A stretch of DNA of 64,000 nucleotides from Corynebacterium sp. (GCF_030532325.1 NZ_JAUNLS010000002.1:1-64000); one strand, 5' to 3'. Positions 23,690-33,230 are shown, counted from the stretch's first letter. Numbers and translations: made by a program. Notes: generated by a model not told the origin, from the sequence alone.

Positions 23690-25456
23690 ATGCAGGGATA
23701 TTTAGAGCACTACTTCTTCAGATTGTGGGAGGTCGTGGTGGACCACGGCTTGCCCCTGACGGGATTGCTCCTGACAGCCATTCTGGTGCCCCGCGTGGGA
23801 CGCATGGCTGTGCGGATCATTGAGTCCCGCCTCGATGAGAAAGAGGAATCCACCAAGGCCCGCTTGGCGCTGGCTGGTGCGCTGATCTACGTGTTCCAGG
23901 CCGTGGCCTACTTCCTCATCATCATCGCCGCGTTGTCCAACATCGGCGTGCCCCCGCTGGGTGCGGCCATCCCGGCGACGGTGATTTCGGCCGCCGTAGG
24001 TTTTGGCGCGCAGAGCATCATTGGTGACTTCCTGGCCGGCTTCTTCATCCTTTCGGAAAAGCAGTTCGGAGTGGGTGACTACGTGAGTTTCGATGGCGTC
24101 GCCGGCATTGAGGGCACCGTGGTCTCGCTGACGCTGCGCACCACCAAGGTAAGGACCCCTACCGGCGAGGTGGTTATGGTGCCCAACGGCTCGGCCGGCG
24201 TGGTGACCAACTTCTCCCAGGATTGGTCCCGTGCGGTGGTGGACATCGAGATTCCGGTGCACGAGGGCGAGACCCTCCCGGATATCTCCAACCGCGTCAA
24301 GCGGATTTCTTTGGAGGCGTTGCATGATGCCGCGATTGCCAGCGACGTCGTCGGCGAGCTGGAGGTCCTGCCCGCCACGGGCATCGTGGCCCCGACGGTG
24401 GCCGGCCAGCCCTGGCAGGTCAAGTACCGCGTCCTGGTGGAGGTCAACCCGGCCCGCCAGTGGGCGGTGGAGCGCGCCATCCGCTCCGCTCTCATCACGG
24501 CGTTCTGGGATCACTACAACCTGAGCACCGACATCAGCGGCTTTGGACAGGCGGCCGCCCCGCACGCCCTGCTTGGCGACGTCCCCTCCGCCCCGCCGCA
24601 CACCCACACCGAGGCCTCCAACACCGAGTCCAATACCGGGGCCTCCGACACTGGCGCCGCTGAGGTCTCTGCCTTGGCTGAGGACGCCGTGGCTGGCACC
24701 GCCGCTGCAGATACCGCCGCGGACACTGAGGCAGATACCGACGCAGCCGAGACGGAGGTATTCGCGGCCCCAGCCCGTAAGGAGCCTGAGGCCGCGGAGA
24801 ACGCCGAGGAGGCCGGGGAGACCGAGCAATTCGAGCGCGCGGCGGTCACCGGCAAGGATGACGGCCCGGGCAAGCCTGCTGATTCCGCCGTGGCCGCGGA
24901 GTCTGAGCAGGAGGACGAGGAAGACACCACCCGCGGCATCTGGCGCGCGGATACCCCGGAGAGCAAGTGGGATGCCTTCTGGACCATGGGTGGGCGCGTG
25001 CGCGCCTCCACGACGGGCCTCTTTGCCGGCCTTGGCGCGGTGATCCTGCTGATCTTGGCCTCGGCCAACCCTGATGGGGTCGACGCCGGCTGGCTCTCCC
25101 CGGCGCACTGGTCTAAGGCACCCGGTGCACCGAGCAGTGAAGCACCCTCCCACCAGGCCTCGGCAGAGCCGAGCGCTCCGGCTACTGATGCACCCGAGGA
25201 GACCGCGCCCGCTGAGCCCACGGCCACCACCGAGCCCACCGGCACGGAGGCCCCGGATTCCGCCGGGCAGAACGGCGGCGGGGAGGCGACCACCACCGAG
25301 CGCCGCGACCGTCACGATCGCGATGACTGGCGCAGCACTGAGACCGAGGACGCCGGCTCAACTCCGACGCAGAACGCGCCGGGCTCCACGCAGGAGCCCC
25401 AGGAGCCCACCGGGCAGGCCACTGCTGGGCAGGTGGTTCCGCAGGACGCTGGCTAA
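23690..25456 (+). CDS. MscCG-like mechanosensitive channel with extra C-terminal membrane helix
   Basis: A 588-aa MscS-family channel. The N-terminal 285 residues contain three membrane helices and the pore/beta region with FGAQSIIGDFLAGFFI, GVGDYVSFDGVAGIEGTV and VPNGSAGVVTNFSQDWSR. A long acidic Ala/Glu/Thr linker (about 300-415) follows, then a fourth membrane helix (TGLFAGLGAVILLILASANP) and an extracellular Ser/Thr/Pro/Glu tail. This is the architecture of C. glutamicum MscCG, which releases glutamate and osmolytes when membrane tension rises; that protein is 533 aa. A TAAACT element lies 8 nt before the ATG, so the mRNA is probably nearly leaderless. Linker and tail are low-complexity. 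Confidence 0.88.
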   Translation: MQGYLEHYFFRLWEVVVDHGLPLTGLLLTAILVPRVGRMAVRIIESRLDEKEESTKARLALAGALIYVFQAVAYFLIIIAALSNIGVPPLGAAIPATVISAAVGFGAQSIIGDFLAGFFILSEKQFGVGDYVSFDGVAGIEGTVVSLTLRTTKVRTPTGEVVMVPNGSAGVVTNFSQDWSRAVVDIEIPVHEGETLPDISNRVKRISLEALHDAAIASDVVGELEVLPATGIVAPTVAGQPWQVKYRVLVEVNPARQWAVERAIRSALITAFWDHYNLSTDISGFGQAAAPHALLGDVPSAPPHTHTEASNTESNTGASDTGAAEVSALAEDAVAGTAAADTAADTEADTDAAETEVFAAPARKEPEAAENAEEAGETEQFERAAVTGKDDGPGKPADSAVAAESEQEDEEDTTRGIWRADTPESKWDAFWTMGGRVRASTTGLFAGLGAVILLILASANPDGVDAGWLSPAHWSKAPGAPSSEAPSHQASAEPSAPATDAPEETAPAEPTATTEPTGTEAPDSAGQNGGGEATTTERRDRHDRDDWRSTETEDAGSTPTQNAPGSTQEPQEPTGQATAGQVVPQDAG

Positions 25457-25465
25457 CGGAAAACG

Positions 25466-25506
25466 ACTACTGGCCCGTACGCAACAACGCCGTACGGGCC
25501 AGTAGT
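25466..25506. terminator. Strong 16-bp hairpin after the MscCG-like gene
   Basis: ACTACTGGCCCGTACG (25466-25481) pairs perfectly with CGTACGGGCCAGTAGT (25491-25506) around a 9-nt loop, starting 10 bp after the stop codon. No T tract follows on the plus strand. It still probably ends the channel mRNA. Confidence 0.75.
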
Positions 25507-25672
25507 GAGTGATAGGGAAAGTAACGCAAGGGGAAGGCGTCACAGTTGTCATATCGCCCTAGCCGCGGCTGGCGTTAGAGACTGTGGCCCTGCGAGCGGA
25601 TTTCGGGGGTAAAGCGCGGGGGTGGCGTGGTGCGGAGGCTTGGGCAGCACGAGGCCAGCTACTGTGGGAGGT

Positions 25673-26473
25673 ATGAGCGTTTTATCTCCCCTGAGTACCT
25701 GGCCCGTCGAGCACCTCGGTGCGGCGCTGCTGCACCGCGGCGAGGTGGTGGAAGAAGCAGGCGAGATGCGCCGCGAATTCCCCGTGGCCTCAGTGACCAA
25801 GCTGGTGGTGGCCTACGCCGTGATGATGGCCGTGGAGGAAGGCGCCGTGGAGCTGGATCAGCCCGCCGGCCCGGAGGGCTCCACGCTGCGCCACCTCCTA
25901 GCCCATGCCTCTGGCGTGGGCTTCGATAGCCGCAGGCCCCAGAAGCCCGTGGGGCAGCGCCGCATCTACTCCTCGGCCGGCTACGAGTGGGCCGCCGAGG
26001 TGGTAGAGCGCGCCACCGAGATGCCCTTTGCCGAGTACTTGAGCGAGGGCGTGTGCGCGCCGCTGGGCATGAATGCCACGCGCCTGGAGGGCTCGGCCGG
26101 CCACGGCCTTATCTCCACCGTGGAGGACCTCGCCGCCTTTGCCGCGGAGGTCGACCACCCGCAGCTACTTGATCCCTCCACGGTGCAGGAGATGCGCACG
26201 GTGCAGTTCCCGGGGCTGCGCGGCATCGTGCCGGGCTACGGCCCCTTCAAGGACTGCACGTGGGGCCTGGGCTTTGAGATCCGTGGGGATAAGGAGCACT
26301 GGATGGGCGGGCTGCCCGCGCAGACCGTGGGGCACTTTGGCATGTCCGGCACCTACCTGTGGCTCGCTGGGGACTGGGCCATGGTGGCCCTGACCGATCA
26401 CGATTTCGGCGACTGGGCCAAGCCCCTGTGGGCCGAGACCAACACGCGCATTTGGAAGGAGCTTGCCAGCTAA
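25673..26473 (+). CDS. Serine hydrolase of the beta-lactamase/penicillin-binding fold
   Basis: A 266-aa class C-like serine hydrolase. Active-site elements are SVTK (SxxK), the YSSAGYEWAAE region standing for YxN, and HFGMSGTYLW in place of the KTG strand. LRHLLAHASGV and GLISTVEDLAAF are typical of this esterase/D-alanyl peptidase-like branch. No signal peptide is seen, so it is probably cytosolic; the substrate is unknown and antibiotic hydrolysis is not implied. The ATG at 25673 lies exactly 7 nt after TACTGT (25660-25665), supporting a leaderless start; the frame remains open to a GTG at 25622. Confidence 0.8.
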   Translation: MSVLSPLSTWPVEHLGAALLHRGEVVEEAGEMRREFPVASVTKLVVAYAVMMAVEEGAVELDQPAGPEGSTLRHLLAHASGVGFDSRRPQKPVGQRRIYSSAGYEWAAEVVERATEMPFAEYLSEGVCAPLGMNATRLEGSAGHGLISTVEDLAAFAAEVDHPQLLDPSTVQEMRTVQFPGLRGIVPGYGPFKDCTWGLGFEIRGDKEHWMGGLPAQTVGHFGMSGTYLWLAGDWAMVALTDHDFGDWAKPLWAETNTRIWKELAS

Positions 26474-27061
26474 AGCTCGCCGGCTAAAGCTCGCGAGCTA
26501 CAGCGCGGTACCTACTCGGCATCGGCTTGGGCGCCCGTGCCCGGCAGGGTTCATAAATTTAGCCCTAGAAGTGCAGTCCAGGGCTAGACTTTTGAAATTT
26601 ACGCCATGAGTGAGCGCTGGGCTCCTGCGCCTCGAGCGGGCCCAAGCTCCGCAAGCCATGGTGGCGCGCGGTGGGAGGTGGGCGGTCTGGGGCGTCGGCC
26701 AGCGCTGGTAAGCGCCGCGCACAGCTGGGGAAGATGGGGGAGGAGGTAGCCCCGCGCTAGATGTGGCGCGTGAATGCTCGTGGGGCGCATGTTAAAGATG
26801 TGGCAAAAAATGGCCCTCACCTGGGGATAAGTCTCAAGCTAAGGTTGAGCAAACGGGGGTTGAAGTGACTGTTAAGGGTTGAAGGGACGCGTGTCAACGG
26901 GGGAGAATCGCAGCATCGCACCCACCACGTGGGTGCCGGATTCTTGACGTCACATCTTTGAGACGCCCGGAGACACAACAGACAGTTCGTTGGGGAAGAC
27001 GAAGCTCGTCTTGTGTCAGCATTCGCGCTGGCGCCGTCACCACGTCAAAAGGAGAAACGGA
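26474..27061. other. Long gene-free region with inverted repeats
   Basis: 588 bp with no convincing gene on either strand. It contains a nested inverted repeat: AAATTT (26555-26560) and AGCCCT (26561-26566) mirrored by AGGGCT (26580-26585) and AAATTT (26595-26600). A tight hairpin AAGACGA-agc-TCGTCTT (26996-27012) lies 49 bp before the next start. Two copies of GCTAAAGCTCGC lie at the left edge. It could hold a small RNA or a long 5' leader. Confidence 0.45.
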
Positions 27062-27499
27062 GTGAATCCACGCGTTCAGCCAGCCGCGGAGGCCGCCAAG
27101 CCGCACGGAGGCCCTCATATCGGGAGCCCATGTGTGGAGGCAGCCGGGGCTGACACGTGGCCGGGCCGCATGACCGGGCACGTGCGTACAGCTGTGCTCA
27201 CCGTCGCGGGAATGCCCCGCCGCGTGCGCCCAGCAGTTGAGCATGCCATGGCGCGTTGCATCCGCAGCGAGTCAGAGTTCATCGTGCCCGGGGATGATCC
27301 CCTCACCGCCCAGTGGTGCACGCGCTGGCACCGCGACGCCGTCTGGGACGCCGTGGTCGGGGCGTTTATCAGCGCGCCCGGAATCGGCTGCCACCAGGTC
27401 ATCACCGGCACGCCGGAGGAACTCGAGGCCTTCGAGAGGGCCTTGGGCGTCCTGGCCGCCGAGTACGGATTTCAGGCGAGCGTCGACAGCGTGCGTTAG
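27062..27499 (+). CDS. Hypothetical protein
   Basis: A 145-aa protein with no recognised family. The N-terminal 40 residues are low-complexity. The rest looks globular, with GHVRTAVLTVAGMPRRVRPAVE, a central acidic DDPLTAQWCTRWHRDAVWDAVV and ITGTPEELEAFERALGVLA. The GTG start is supported by AAAGGAG 7 nt upstream. The stop codon overlaps the stop of the convergent HAD gene by four bases. An unusually long gene-free region lies upstream. Confidence 0.55.
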   Translation: MNPRVQPAAEAAKPHGGPHIGSPCVEAAGADTWPGRMTGHVRTAVLTVAGMPRRVRPAVEHAMARCIRSESEFIVPGDDPLTAQWCTRWHRDAVWDAVVGAFISAPGIGCHQVITGTPEELEAFERALGVLAAEYGFQASVDSVR

Positions 27500-28272
27500 G
27501 CGAAGGGATCGAGGACGTTCTTCGCAATGTCTGCCACCGAGTCAACCACCTTGGTGGGGCGGTAGGGGTAGGCGGCGATGTCGGAGTCGTTGCTGATACC
27601 GCTGCGCACGAGGATGGTCCGCAGGCCCGCCTCGAGCCCGGACTTGACGTCGGTGTCCATGCGGTCACCGATCATGACGGTGTTTTCCGAGTGAGCGCCA
27701 ATGTTGTTCAGCGCGCTGCGCATCATCACCGGGTTGGGCTTGCCCACGTAGTAAGGCTCTTGGCCAGTCGCGGTCGTGATGAGGGCAGCCACCGCGCCCG
27801 TGGCCGGCAGCACGCCGCTGGGGGCCGGGCCGGTGACGTCCGGGTTGGTGGCGATGAAGCGCGCGCCGTTGCGGATGAGGTTGATGGCGGTGGTGATGGC
27901 CTCAAAAGAATAGGTGCGCGTCTCACCCAGCACCACGAATTCGGCGTCGGTCTCCGTGAGGATCCAGCCTGCCTCGTGCAGCGCGGTGGTCAGCCCGGAT
28001 TCACCCACCACGTACGCGGTGCTCGAGCCCTCCTGGCCGGCGAGGAAGGCCGCGGTGGCCGTGGCCGAGGTCCAGATGCGCTCCGGCGGGATGTCCAGCC
28101 CGGTGTTGTGCAGGCGCGCGGAGAGATCCCGCGGGGTGGACATCGAGTTGTTGGTCAGCACCATGAACTCGATCTCGTTATCCAGCAGCGCCTTGATGAA
28201 GGCATCGGCGCCCGGGACCATCTCGCCCTCGCGGATGAGTACGCCGTCCATGTCAGACAGGTAAGAAATCAC
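27496..28272 (-). CDS. NagD-type HAD-IIA phosphatase
   Basis: A 258-aa HAD superfamily phosphatase of subclass IIA. Motif I reads YLSDMDGVLIREG with the nucleophile Asp and DxDG, motif II is LTNNS, and the C-terminal motifs are GKPNPVMM and MIGDRMDTDVKSGLEAG. Members such as NagD hydrolyse small phosphomonoesters, including nucleotides. The start is a GTG overlapping the stop of the acyl carrier protein gene (GTGA), so the two are translationally coupled. Why an ACP and a NagD phosphatase share an operon is not obvious. Confidence 0.9.
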   Translation of the reverse strand: MISYLSDMDGVLIREGEMVPGADAFIKALLDNEIEFMVLTNNSMSTPRDLSARLHNTGLDIPPERIWTSATATAAFLAGQEGSSTAYVVGESGLTTALHEAGWILTETDAEFVVLGETRTYSFEAITTAINLIRNGARFIATNPDVTGPAPSGVLPATGAVAALITTATGQEPYYVGKPNPVMMRSALNNIGAHSENTVMIGDRMDTDVKSGLEAGLRTILVRSGISNDSDIAAYPYRPTKVVDSVADIAKNVLDPFA

Positions 28273-28604
28273 TCTTGCTTCTCCTCTACAAATGAGACAA
28301 GGTCACCCACGGTGTGCAGGGAGTCCATCGCGGCCTCGTTGAGGCGCACCCCGCAGGTCTCTTCAATGCGAATGGCCAGCTCGATGCGCTCCAGCGATTC
28401 CACGCCGAGATCCTCCAGGCGCATGTCGCGCTCGATGTCGGCGTCTTTGTCGCCGCCGGTGGCTGTAGCGATGAGTCGAACAATCTGGCCGTAGGTATCA
28501 CCTGCCGCATCCTCCTTCGCCGCATTTTCCTTGGACGTGGGCGAAGCGTTGCCGAAGCGGGCCTGGAGCTGTGCGGAGAGGTCATTAGCCATGGCCTCCA
28601 GCAT
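28269..28604 (-). CDS. Acyl carrier protein
   Basis: A 111-aa acyl carrier protein. The phosphopantetheine serine lies in LGVESLERIEL (Ser70), where most ACPs have DSL. The rest of the four-helix bundle is present: YGQIVRLIA, MRLEDLG, ALRIEETCGVRL-like helix II/III and HTVGDLVSFVEE. An extra N-terminal 30 residues rich in Ala/Lys/Asp resembles the tails of actinobacterial AcpM proteins. AcpM of M. tuberculosis also lies near aceE. I chose the ATG at 28604 because CATAGT lies exactly 7 nt upstream on this strand (leaderless); an internal ATG at 28592 is the alternative. It shares a divergent promoter with the hydrolase. Confidence 0.88.
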   Translation of the reverse strand: MLEAMANDLSAQLQARFGNASPTSKENAAKEDAAGDTYGQIVRLIATATGGDKDADIERDMRLEDLGVESLERIELAIRIEETCGVRLNEAAMDSLHTVGDLVSFVEEKQE

Positions 28605-28628
28605 AGTGCCTACTATGAGTAGGCCATG
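28602..28628. promoter_or_regulatory. Overlapping divergent -10 elements between ACP and hydrolase genes
   Basis: The sequence CCTACTATGAGTAGG (28609-28623) contains TACTAT for the plus-strand hydrolase (28611-28616, 9 nt before its ATG). On the other strand it contains CATAGT for the ACP gene (plus 28612-28617, 7 nt before its ATG). The two promoters overlap almost completely, so only one direction can be occupied at a time. Confidence 0.6.
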
Positions 28629-29651
28629 GTTATTCGTCAACGTTCCTCCATCATCGCGCGCAGCTGGGGCCGGCGGCTGCGCCCGACGGTGCGCGCCATG
28701 GAGCGCGACGTCCACTCCCGGCTGCACGACGCCCACACCGAGCCCGGGCTGACCAACCTACGCGCCAGCGGTTTCGTGGACAACGACGGCGTGCGCATCG
28801 CCTGGTACGAGTGCGGCGCCCCAGCCGAGACCGCCGAGGTCACCGTGGTCTTCGTGCACGGCTACAGCCTGTCGTCGGAGAGTTTCTACTCCCAGGCCAA
28901 CTTTGTGCGGGAGAACTTCCCCCAGGCTCGCTGCCTGCTGGTGGATCTGCGTGGGCACGGCCAATCCAGTGAGGTCCCGCCTGCGCGCTGCACCATCTCC
29001 GCGGCGGCTGACGACGTCCTCCGCGCCATCGACGCCCGCGCCCCGCAGGGTCCGCTGGTCATCGTGGGCCACTCGCTCGGCGGGATGGTAGCCCTCAACG
29101 TGATTCGGAGGGCCAGGAGGGATGTGGCTACGCGAATGGCAGGCGCGGTGATCATCTCCTCCTCGATGCGCCGCTTCGCCGCCCGCGGCTTTGCCAAGAT
29201 CCTGCACTCGCGCACCATGGGCTGGATCTACGAGCTGTGCCTGCGCCTGCCCGAGCGCATGGACCGGGTGCGCTTTGAGTTTGCCTCGGTGTGCGCGCCG
29301 GTCTTTGCCGCGTTGCTGCAGGGCTTTCCGCAGATGGACAAGCTGCAATTCCACGTGGCGATGCTGCTGGATACCCCGCTGTCCAGCTACACCGGATTCT
29401 TTGATGATCTGCAACGCCACTCGGAGTTCGGGGCGGCAGCCCGTCTGCGCTCCATCCCGGGCGAGGTCGTGGTGGGGGACATGGACATCGTCACCCCGCT
29501 CTCGCAGTCGCAACTCCTCGTCAAGCACTGGCCGGGTGCGATGCTGAGCACGGTGGAATCCGCCGGCCACATGGTGATCCTGGAGGAGCCGGAGGAAGTC
29601 AGCCAGGCCATCGGCCGGGTGCTGAAGCGCGTGCTGGAGGGGGAGGGCTAG
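28626..29651 (+). CDS. Alpha/beta hydrolase
   Basis: A 341-aa alpha/beta-hydrolase-fold enzyme. VFVHGYSLSSESF provides the oxyanion region, VDLRGHGQSSE is the following strand, the nucleophile elbow is GHSLGG (about residues 146-151), and the catalytic histidine lies in ESAGHMVILEEPEEV near the C-terminus. The N-terminal 40 residues are Arg-rich and there is no signal peptide, so it is cytosolic or membrane-peripheral. Esterase, lipase or thioesterase activity is possible; the shared promoter with the ACP gene hints at acyl metabolism, which is inference. Confidence 0.85.
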   Translation: MVIRQRSSIIARSWGRRLRPTVRAMERDVHSRLHDAHTEPGLTNLRASGFVDNDGVRIAWYECGAPAETAEVTVVFVHGYSLSSESFYSQANFVRENFPQARCLLVDLRGHGQSSEVPPARCTISAAADDVLRAIDARAPQGPLVIVGHSLGGMVALNVIRRARRDVATRMAGAVIISSSMRRFAARGFAKILHSRTMGWIYELCLRLPERMDRVRFEFASVCAPVFAALLQGFPQMDKLQFHVAMLLDTPLSSYTGFFDDLQRHSEFGAAARLRSIPGEVVVGDMDIVTPLSQSQLLVKHWPGAMLSTVESAGHMVILEEPEEVSQAIGRVLKRVLEGEG

Positions 29652-29662
29652 ACGCCCTCCCC
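29640..29662. terminator. Bidirectional hairpin between hydrolase and aceE
   Basis: GGGGAGGGC (29640-29648) pairs perfectly with GCCCTCCCC (29654-29662) around TAGAC. It contains the hydrolase stop codon and lies 18 bp beyond the convergent aceE stop. No T tract is present. Confidence 0.6.
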
Positions 29663-29680
29663 AGAGGCTGAGGCTGAATC

Positions 29681-32437
29681 TTAGTCCTCGTCCTCGGAGG
29701 CGGCGGTGGTCTGCGTCGGGTCATCGAGGGCGAGTTTGGCAGCTGCCTCCTCGACCACGGAGCGCTCAACCTTGCCCTCGCGGGCCAGGCCGTCCAGCAC
29801 AGCGACGACGATGGATTCGGCGTCGATGTTGAAGAAGCGGCGCGCGCCCTCGCGGGTATCGGAGAAGCCGAAGCCGTCCGCACCCAGGGTGATGTAGGTG
29901 CCCGGAACGTAGGGGCGGATCTGCTCCTGCAGGTCGGTGGCGAAGTCGGAGACCGCCACGAACGGTCCCTCGTGGCCCTTGAGCTGGGAGGTAGCGAAGG
30001 CCTCTGTGGCCACCCCACCCTTGCGCAGGGCCTCCTTCTGGCGGGCGGCGCCGTCGCGAGCCAGCTTGACCCAGGAGGTCACGGAGAACACAGAAGCCTT
30101 GACGTCGTAGTCCTCAGCCAGGATCTCCTGCGCGCGCAGAGCCTGGTAGACACCCACGCCGGAGGCCAGGATATTGGCCGGGATGGAGCCGGACTCCGCC
30201 GTGTTGTAGTGGTAGATGCCCTTGTGCAGGCCCTCGACGTCGAGGTTCTCCGGCTCGGCAGGCTGGCGCACCGGCTCGTTGTACACGGTGATGTAGTACA
30301 TGATGGGCTCGGAGTTCTCGCCGTACATGCGCTCGATACCGCGCGGGACGAGGTGGGCGATCTCGTAGCCAAAGGCGGGATCGTAGGCCTCGACGGCCGG
30401 GTTGGTGGAAGCCAGGATCGGGGAGTGGCCGTCCATGTGCTGCAGGCCCTCGCCGGTCAGGGTGGTGCGGCCCGCGGTGGCGCCGATGATGAAGCCGCGG
30501 CCCAGCTGGTCGGCGGCTGCCCAGAAGGAGTCACCGGTGCGCTGGAAACCGAACATCGAGTAGAAGATGTACAGCGGGATCATTGGCTCGCCGTGGGTGG
30601 CGTAGGAGGTCGCCGCCGCGGTGAAGGAGGCGGTTGCGCCGGCCTCAGAAATGCCCTCGTGGAGGATTTGGCCGTCGGTAGCCTCGCGGTAGCTGAGCAT
30701 GAGGTCGTGGTCCACCGGCACGTAGTTCTGGCCGCGCGGGTTCCAGATCTTCAGGGTGGGGAACCAGGAGTCCATGCCAAAGGTGCGGGCTTCATCCGGA
30801 ATGATCGGCACAACGCGCTTGCCCAGCTCCTTATCGCGCATGATCTCCTTGAAGGTGCGCACCAGGGCCATGGTGGTGGCCACGTTCTGCTTGCCCGAAC
30901 CCTTGCGCACGGAGCGCAGCTTGGCCACATCCGGTGCCACCAGCGGCTCGAACTTCTCGCGGCGCTCCGGCAGGAAGCCGCCGAGCTCGTTGCGGCGCTC
31001 GAGCATGTACTTGATCTCGGGAGCGTCGTTGCCCGGGTGGTAGTAGGGCGGCAGGTAAGGATCGGCCTCGAGGACTTCGTCGGAGATCGGGATGCCCTGC
31101 TTATCGCGGAAGAGCTTGAGGTCCTCCAGGGTCAGCTTCTTCATCTGGTGGGTAGCGTTGCGGCCCTCGAAGTTGTGGCCCAGGCCGTAGCCCTTAATGG
31201 TGTGGGCCAGGATGACGGTCGGGCGGCCGGTGCCGGCGTAGCTCAGTGCCTTGGCGTAGGCGGCGTAGATCTTGCGGTAGTCGTGGCCGCCGCGGCGCAG
31301 TGCCCAGATCTCGTCATCGCTCATGTCCTCCACCAGCTTGAGCGTGCGCTCGTCGCGGCCGAAGAAGTGCTCGCGGACGTAGGCGCCGTCGTTGGCCTTG
31401 AAGGTCTGGTAGTCACCGTCGGAGGTGGTGTTCATGATGTTGACCAGGGCACCCTCGGTGTCCTTCTCCAGCAGCTTGTCCCAGCCGCGGCCCCACACGA
31501 TCTTGATAACGGACCAGCCAGCGCCGCGGAAGAAGGACTCCAGCTCCTGGATGATCTGGGTGTTGCCGCGCACGGGGCCGTCGAGACGCTGCAGGTTGCA
31601 GTTGATGACGAAGGTGAGGTTGTCCAGGCCGTAGAGCGCTGCCATCTGCAGCAGGCCGCGGGATTCGGGCTCGTCCATCTCGCCGTCACCGAGGAAGGCC
31701 CACACGTGCTGCTTGGAGGTGTCCTTAATACCGCGGGTCTCCAGGTACTTGTTGAAGCGAGCCTGGTAGATGGCGTTCATCGGGCCAATGCCCATGGACA
31801 CGGTGGGGAACTCCCAGAAGTCCGGCATCAGGCGCGGGTGCGGGTAGGAGGGAAGGCCCTTGCCCTCGCCGCGGGAGTGCTCCTGGCGGAAGCCGTCGAG
31901 GTCTTCCTCGGTGAGGCGGCCTTCCATGTAGGCGCGGGCGTACATGCCCGGGGAGGCGTGGCCCTGGAAGAAGATCTGGTCACCACCGGAGGGATCATCC
32001 TTGCCCTTGAAGAAGTGGTTGAGGCCGACCTCGTAGAGCGGGGCCGCACCGGCGTAGGTGGAGATGTGGCCGCCCACGCCGATGCCCGGGCGCTGCGCGC
32101 GGTGCACCATGATGGCGGCGTTCCAGCGGATCCAGCGGCGGTAGCGCTTCTCCAGCTCCTCGTCACCGGGGAACTCCGGCTCCATGGAGGTGGGGATGGT
32201 GTTGACAAAGTCAGTGGAGGTCAACGAGGGAAGCGGAACGCGCTTGGCGGTGGCGCGCTCCAAGAGGCGCAGCATCAGGTAGCGGGCGCGCTCCGGATCA
32301 GAGTTGTCCAGCAGCCCATCGAGGGAATCCATCCACTCGCGGGTCTCTTCTGGGTCACTATCGTGCAGATACGATGCGACACCGTCGCGGACGATTGGGA
32401 AGTTGGAGTCACCCTTTACGGCGTCCAAGTCGGCCAT
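29681..32437 (-). CDS. aceE: Pyruvate dehydrogenase E1 component, homodimeric
   Basis: A 918-aa homodimeric E1 of the pyruvate dehydrogenase complex, decarboxylating pyruvate on thiamine diphosphate and passing the acetyl group to the E2 lipoyl domain. The thiamine/Mg motif begins [12 protein letters not shown] and ends with the Asn of [11 protein letters not shown]. Family landmarks include [27 protein letters not shown] and [17 protein letters not shown]. Length matches AceE of C. glutamicum and M. tuberculosis. The ATG at 32437 has GAGGAGG 5 nt upstream; the open frame further upstream is non-coding. It is transcribed divergently from the DUF3052 gene. As usual in this group, E2/E3 genes are not adjacent. 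Confidence 0.96.
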   Translation of the reverse strand: MADLDAVKGDSNFPIVRDGVASYLHDSDPEETREWMDSLDGLLDNSDPERARYLMLRLLERATAKRVPLPSLTSTDFVNTIPTSMEPEFPGDEELEKRYRRWIRWNAAIMVHRAQRPGIGVGGHISTYAGAAPLYEVGLNHFFKGKDDPSGGDQIFFQGHASPGMYARAYMEGRLTEEDLDGFRQEHSRGEGKGLPSYPHPRLMPDFWEFPTVSMGIGPMNAIYQARFNKYLETRGIKDTSKQHVWAFLGDGEMDEPESRGLLQMAALYGLDNLTFVINCNLQRLDGPVRGNTQIIQELESFFRGAGWSVIKIVWGRGWDKLLEKDTEGALVNIMNTTSDGDYQTFKANDGAYVREHFFGRDERTLKLVEDMSDDEIWALRRGGHDYRKIYAAYAKALSYAGTGRPTVILAHTIKGYGLGHNFEGRNATHQMKKLTLEDLKLFRDKQGIPISDEVLEADPYLPPYYHPGNDAPEIKYMLERRNELGGFLPERREKFEPLVAPDVAKLRSVRKGSGKQNVATTMALVRTFKEIMRDKELGKRVVPIIPDEARTFGMDSWFPTLKIWNPRGQNYVPVDHDLMLSYREATDGQILHEGISEAGATASFTAAATSYATHGEPMIPLYIFYSMFGFQRTGDSFWAAADQLGRGFIIGATAGRTTLTGEGLQHMDGHSPILASTNPAVEAYDPAFGYEIAHLVPRGIERMYGENSEPIMYYITVYNEPVRQPAEPENLDVEGLHKGIYHYNTAESGSIPANILASGVGVYQALRAQEILAEDYDVKASVFSVTSWVKLARDGAARQKEALRKGGVATEAFATSQLKGHEGPFVAVSDFATDLQEQIRPYVPGTYITLGADGFGFSDTREGARRFFNIDAESIVVAVLDGLAREGKVERSVVEEAAAKLALDDPTQTTAASEDED

Positions 32438-32623
32438 AGAAACCTCCTCGTTGGGATTTAACACAGTTTGCTCTACAGAATACGCGTCTGCGTGCACCCG
32501 TGTTAAGCATGCTGCCCCCGCGGAAGCTTTCGGCAGCGTATTATCAATTTCTTTACGCCGAATACGTAAGAAACTAGCCACATTGGCGCGAAATTACACG
32601 CGCTGGGCATTATGATTCGAGTC

Positions 32624-33058
32624 ATGACGTTTACGACCCATTCGGAAGGAACTCACCCTGCGGTGGACGCCGCGGCCAAGCTGGGAATCAAGGAAGGACA
32701 GATTGCCCTTGAGCTTGGCTGGGACGAGGACTGTGATCCCGCCATCTCGGAGTCCATCGAGGATATTCTCGGGGAGGACTTCCTCGAGGAAGAAACCGAC
32801 GAGCTCTGTGACGTCGTTGTCCTGTGGTGGCGCGCTGAGGACGGCGACTTGGTGGACGGGCTTGTTGACGCATCCCGTCCCCTCGGCGGCAACGGCAGCA
32901 TTTGGCTGCTGACCCCGGGCGCTGGCAAGCCGGGCAACCTGGCGCCGGGTGAGATTTCAGAGTCCGCTCAGCTGGCTGGCCTCGTGCAGACCAAGGCCGA
33001 CCGCCTCGGTGAGTGGCAGGGCTCCTGCCTGGTGGCCCGCGGCTACACCAAGAAGTAG
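32624..33058 (+). CDS. DUF3052 family protein
   Basis: A 144-aa conserved actinobacterial protein. The N-terminal half contains AAAKLGIKEGQIALELGWDED, the middle is very acidic (ESIEDILGEDFLEEETDELCD), and the C-terminal half has LWWRAEDGDLVDGLVDA and SIWLLTPGAG. Function is unknown. A DUF3052 gene beside aceE is also found in Mycobacterium, so the linkage is old. TATGAT (32611-32616) lies exactly 7 nt before the ATG at 32624, supporting a leaderless mRNA; an ATG 12 nt earlier overlaps the -10 region and is unlikely. Confidence 0.88.
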   Translation: MTFTTHSEGTHPAVDAAAKLGIKEGQIALELGWDEDCDPAISESIEDILGEDFLEEETDELCDVVVLWWRAEDGDLVDGLVDASRPLGGNGSIWLLTPGAGKPGNLAPGEISESAQLAGLVQTKADRLGEWQGSCLVARGYTKK

Positions 33059-33150
33059 CCCTATCCCGCGGGCGCATGCGCCCGCCCCGCTAAGAAATTT
33101 GGAACACAGCGCGCTTTAGGCTAACCTGATTCAAGCGCTTGAAGCGCCGC

Positions 33151-33226
33151 GCGGCTTTAGCTCAGCTGGAAGAGCAACTGGTTTACACCCAGTAGGTCGG
33201 GGGTTCGATCCCCTCAGGCCGCACCA
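33151..33226 (+). tRNA. tRNA-Val (TAC)
   Basis: A 76-nt cloverleaf including an encoded CCA (33224-33226). The acceptor GCGGCTT pairs with AGGCCGC. The D arm is AGCTCAGCTGGAAGAGC, the anticodon arm ACTGG-TTTACAC-CCAGT with anticodon TAC, and the T loop GTTCGATCC. Confidence 0.95.
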
Positions 33227-33230
33227 CAAA

